64,000 bases of DNA from Streptomyces violaceusniger (GTDB lineage: Bacteria; Actinomycetota; Actinomycetes; Streptomycetales; Streptomycetaceae). A model generated the notes under the pieces. The model saw only the letters and a list, made by a program, of their open reading frames with translations. It had not been told where the DNA came from and did no database searches. The stretch is taken from NCBI GenBank assembly GCA_005405945.1, contig BJHW01000001.1, positions 6,820,001 to 6,884,000 on the forward strand. The letters run 5' to 3'. Shown one piece after another: positions 63,237-64,000 of the stretch. The position numbers and the translations under genes were made by a program. The number at the start of each line of letters is the position of its first letter. Within the stretch, counting starts at the first letter, position 1.

Positions 63237-64000
63237 TCACAGGTCCAGCACCAGTCGCGGGCCACGGCAGCGTGAGACGCAGATCATCATCGTCTCGCCC
63301 GAGGCCCGTTCCTCGTCGGTGAGCACGGAGTCGTGGTGGTCCACCTCCCCCTCGACGACATCCGTCTCACACGTCCCACAGGTGCCCTCTTCGCAGGAGT
63401 ACAAAACCGGTACGCCGGCCGCCTCGACCGTGCGCAGCACGCTGCGCTCCGGCTCCACGGTGAGCGTCAGGCCCGAGCGGGTGAGCACCAACTCGAAGGC
63501 TCGGCTTCCCGATTCGCGGCCCGCCTCGTCCGTACGAGGCTGGAACCGCTCGGTGCGCAGGGACCCCTCCGGCCAGTCGCGGCACGCCTCCTCGGCGGCC
63601 TGGAGCAGCGGCTCGGGACCGCAGCAGTAGACGAGGGTGCCGGGACCGGCCGGGGCGGTGAGATACGGCGCCAGGTCGAGCAGCCCCTCCTCGTCCTGCG
63701 GCACCAGGCGCACCTTGTCGCCGTGGGCGGAGGCGAGCTCGTCCGCGAAGGCCATCGAGGCGCGGGTGCGCCCGCCGTACAGCAGCCGCCAGTCGGCGCC
63801 CGCGGCCTCGGCCGCGGCCGTCATGGGGAGGAGGGGCGTGATGCCGATGCCGCCCGCGATGAACAGATAGCGGGCCGCCGGGCGCAGCGCGAAGTGGTTG
63901 CGCGGCCCGCGCACCCGCACCGTGCTGCCCTCGGTGAGGGTGTCGTGCACCCGGGCGGAGCCGCCGCGCCCGGCGGGGGCGCGGAGCACCGCGATCCGCC
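63237..64000 (-). CDS. ferredoxin-type PDR/VanB oxidoreductase, 5' end off the right edge
   Basis: The last 254 residues of a phthalate-dioxygenase-reductase-like protein. NAD-binding part: YLFIAGGIGITPLLPMTAAA and VYCCGPEPLLQAAEEACRDW; C-terminal plant-type 2Fe-2S ferredoxin domain with CEEGTCGTCE and a fourth Cys in MMICVSRCRGPRL. The FMN domain and start lie beyond 64000. It transfers electrons from NAD(P)H to an oxygenase partner, which is not in view; no oxygenase gene is visible in the window. It ends 166 bases before the desE start, on the same strand. Confidence 0.88.
   Translation of the reverse strand, partial: RIAVLRAPAGRGGSARVHDTLTEGSTVRVRGPRNHFALRPAARYLFIAGGIGITPLLPMTAAAEAAGADWRLLYGGRTRASMAFADELASAHGDKVRLVPQDEEGLLDLAPYLTAPAGPGTLVYCCGPEPLLQAAEEACRDWPEGSLRTERFQPRTDEAGRESGSRAFELVLTRSGLTLTVEPERSVLRTVEAAGVPVLYSCEEGTCGTCETDVVEGEVDHHDSVLTDEERASGETMMICVSRCRGPRLVLDL

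Overview
This is very GC-rich actinobacterial DNA, almost certainly a Streptomyces chromosome. The evidence is strong G/C preference at third codon positions, GTG and TTG starts, a desEFABCD desferrioxamine locus, kdpFABC with kdpED, many small regulator plus enzyme pairs, and a DmdR/IdeR-type iron box. The one RNA gene found is tRNA-Arg(CCT).

Layout. 1-6 kb: a partial ACC deaminase/D-cysteine desulfhydrase, an NADP oxidoreductase, an ArsR plus SRPBCC pair, an LCMT-type methyltransferase, and a carnitine-catabolism operon (cdhC-cdhA-cdhB) behind an unusual XRE-TetR fusion regulator. 7-19 kb: a Ser/Thr kinase, a glycosidase-like lipoprotein, hydrolases, an FG-GAP surface protein, a cupin, a LysE exporter, an ArsR repressor with an arsC stump, a CGNR regulator diverging from a hydrolase, and a QorR-like HxlR/quinone reductase pair. 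19-21 kb: a BlaI/M56 signalling pair with three look-alike operators and a methyltransferase. 21-25 kb: a scarred accessory stretch with a broken PLP gene, an MFS fragment, an orphan double-glycine-leader peptide, IS30 and integrase stumps beside tRNA-Arg, and a flavodoxin-type reductase. 26-53 kb: an ion and membrane-homeostasis block with Trk/Ktr K+ uptake, a giant DNA-repair-type AAA ATPase with flotillin and an NfeD-like protein, a PucR-type regulator, an RCK-TM-RCK protein, an NhaD-type permease, a CBS protein, a CPA1 antiporter, and the whole Kdp system with a second, kinase-less KdpD. 55-63 kb: desferrioxamine synthesis and uptake. The right edge holds a partial ferredoxin-reductase.

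The K+ genes cover constitutive uptake (TrkH/TrkA), inducible high-affinity uptake (KdpFABC under KdpDE) and cation/proton exchange (CPA1). The des genes cover lysine decarboxylation, N-hydroxylation, acylation, macrocyclisation, uptake lipoprotein and iron release.

Quality warning. About 23 single-base frameshifts, nearly all losses in C or G runs, break otherwise conserved genes (desA, desD, desE, kdpC, kdpD and others). This looks like a homopolymer error pattern in the assembly more than mass gene decay. A separate set of genes (ABC transporter, MFS fragment, DUF4118 gene, arsC, IS30, integrase) has larger deletions and is truly degraded. For frameshifted genes I give the span of the restored gene.
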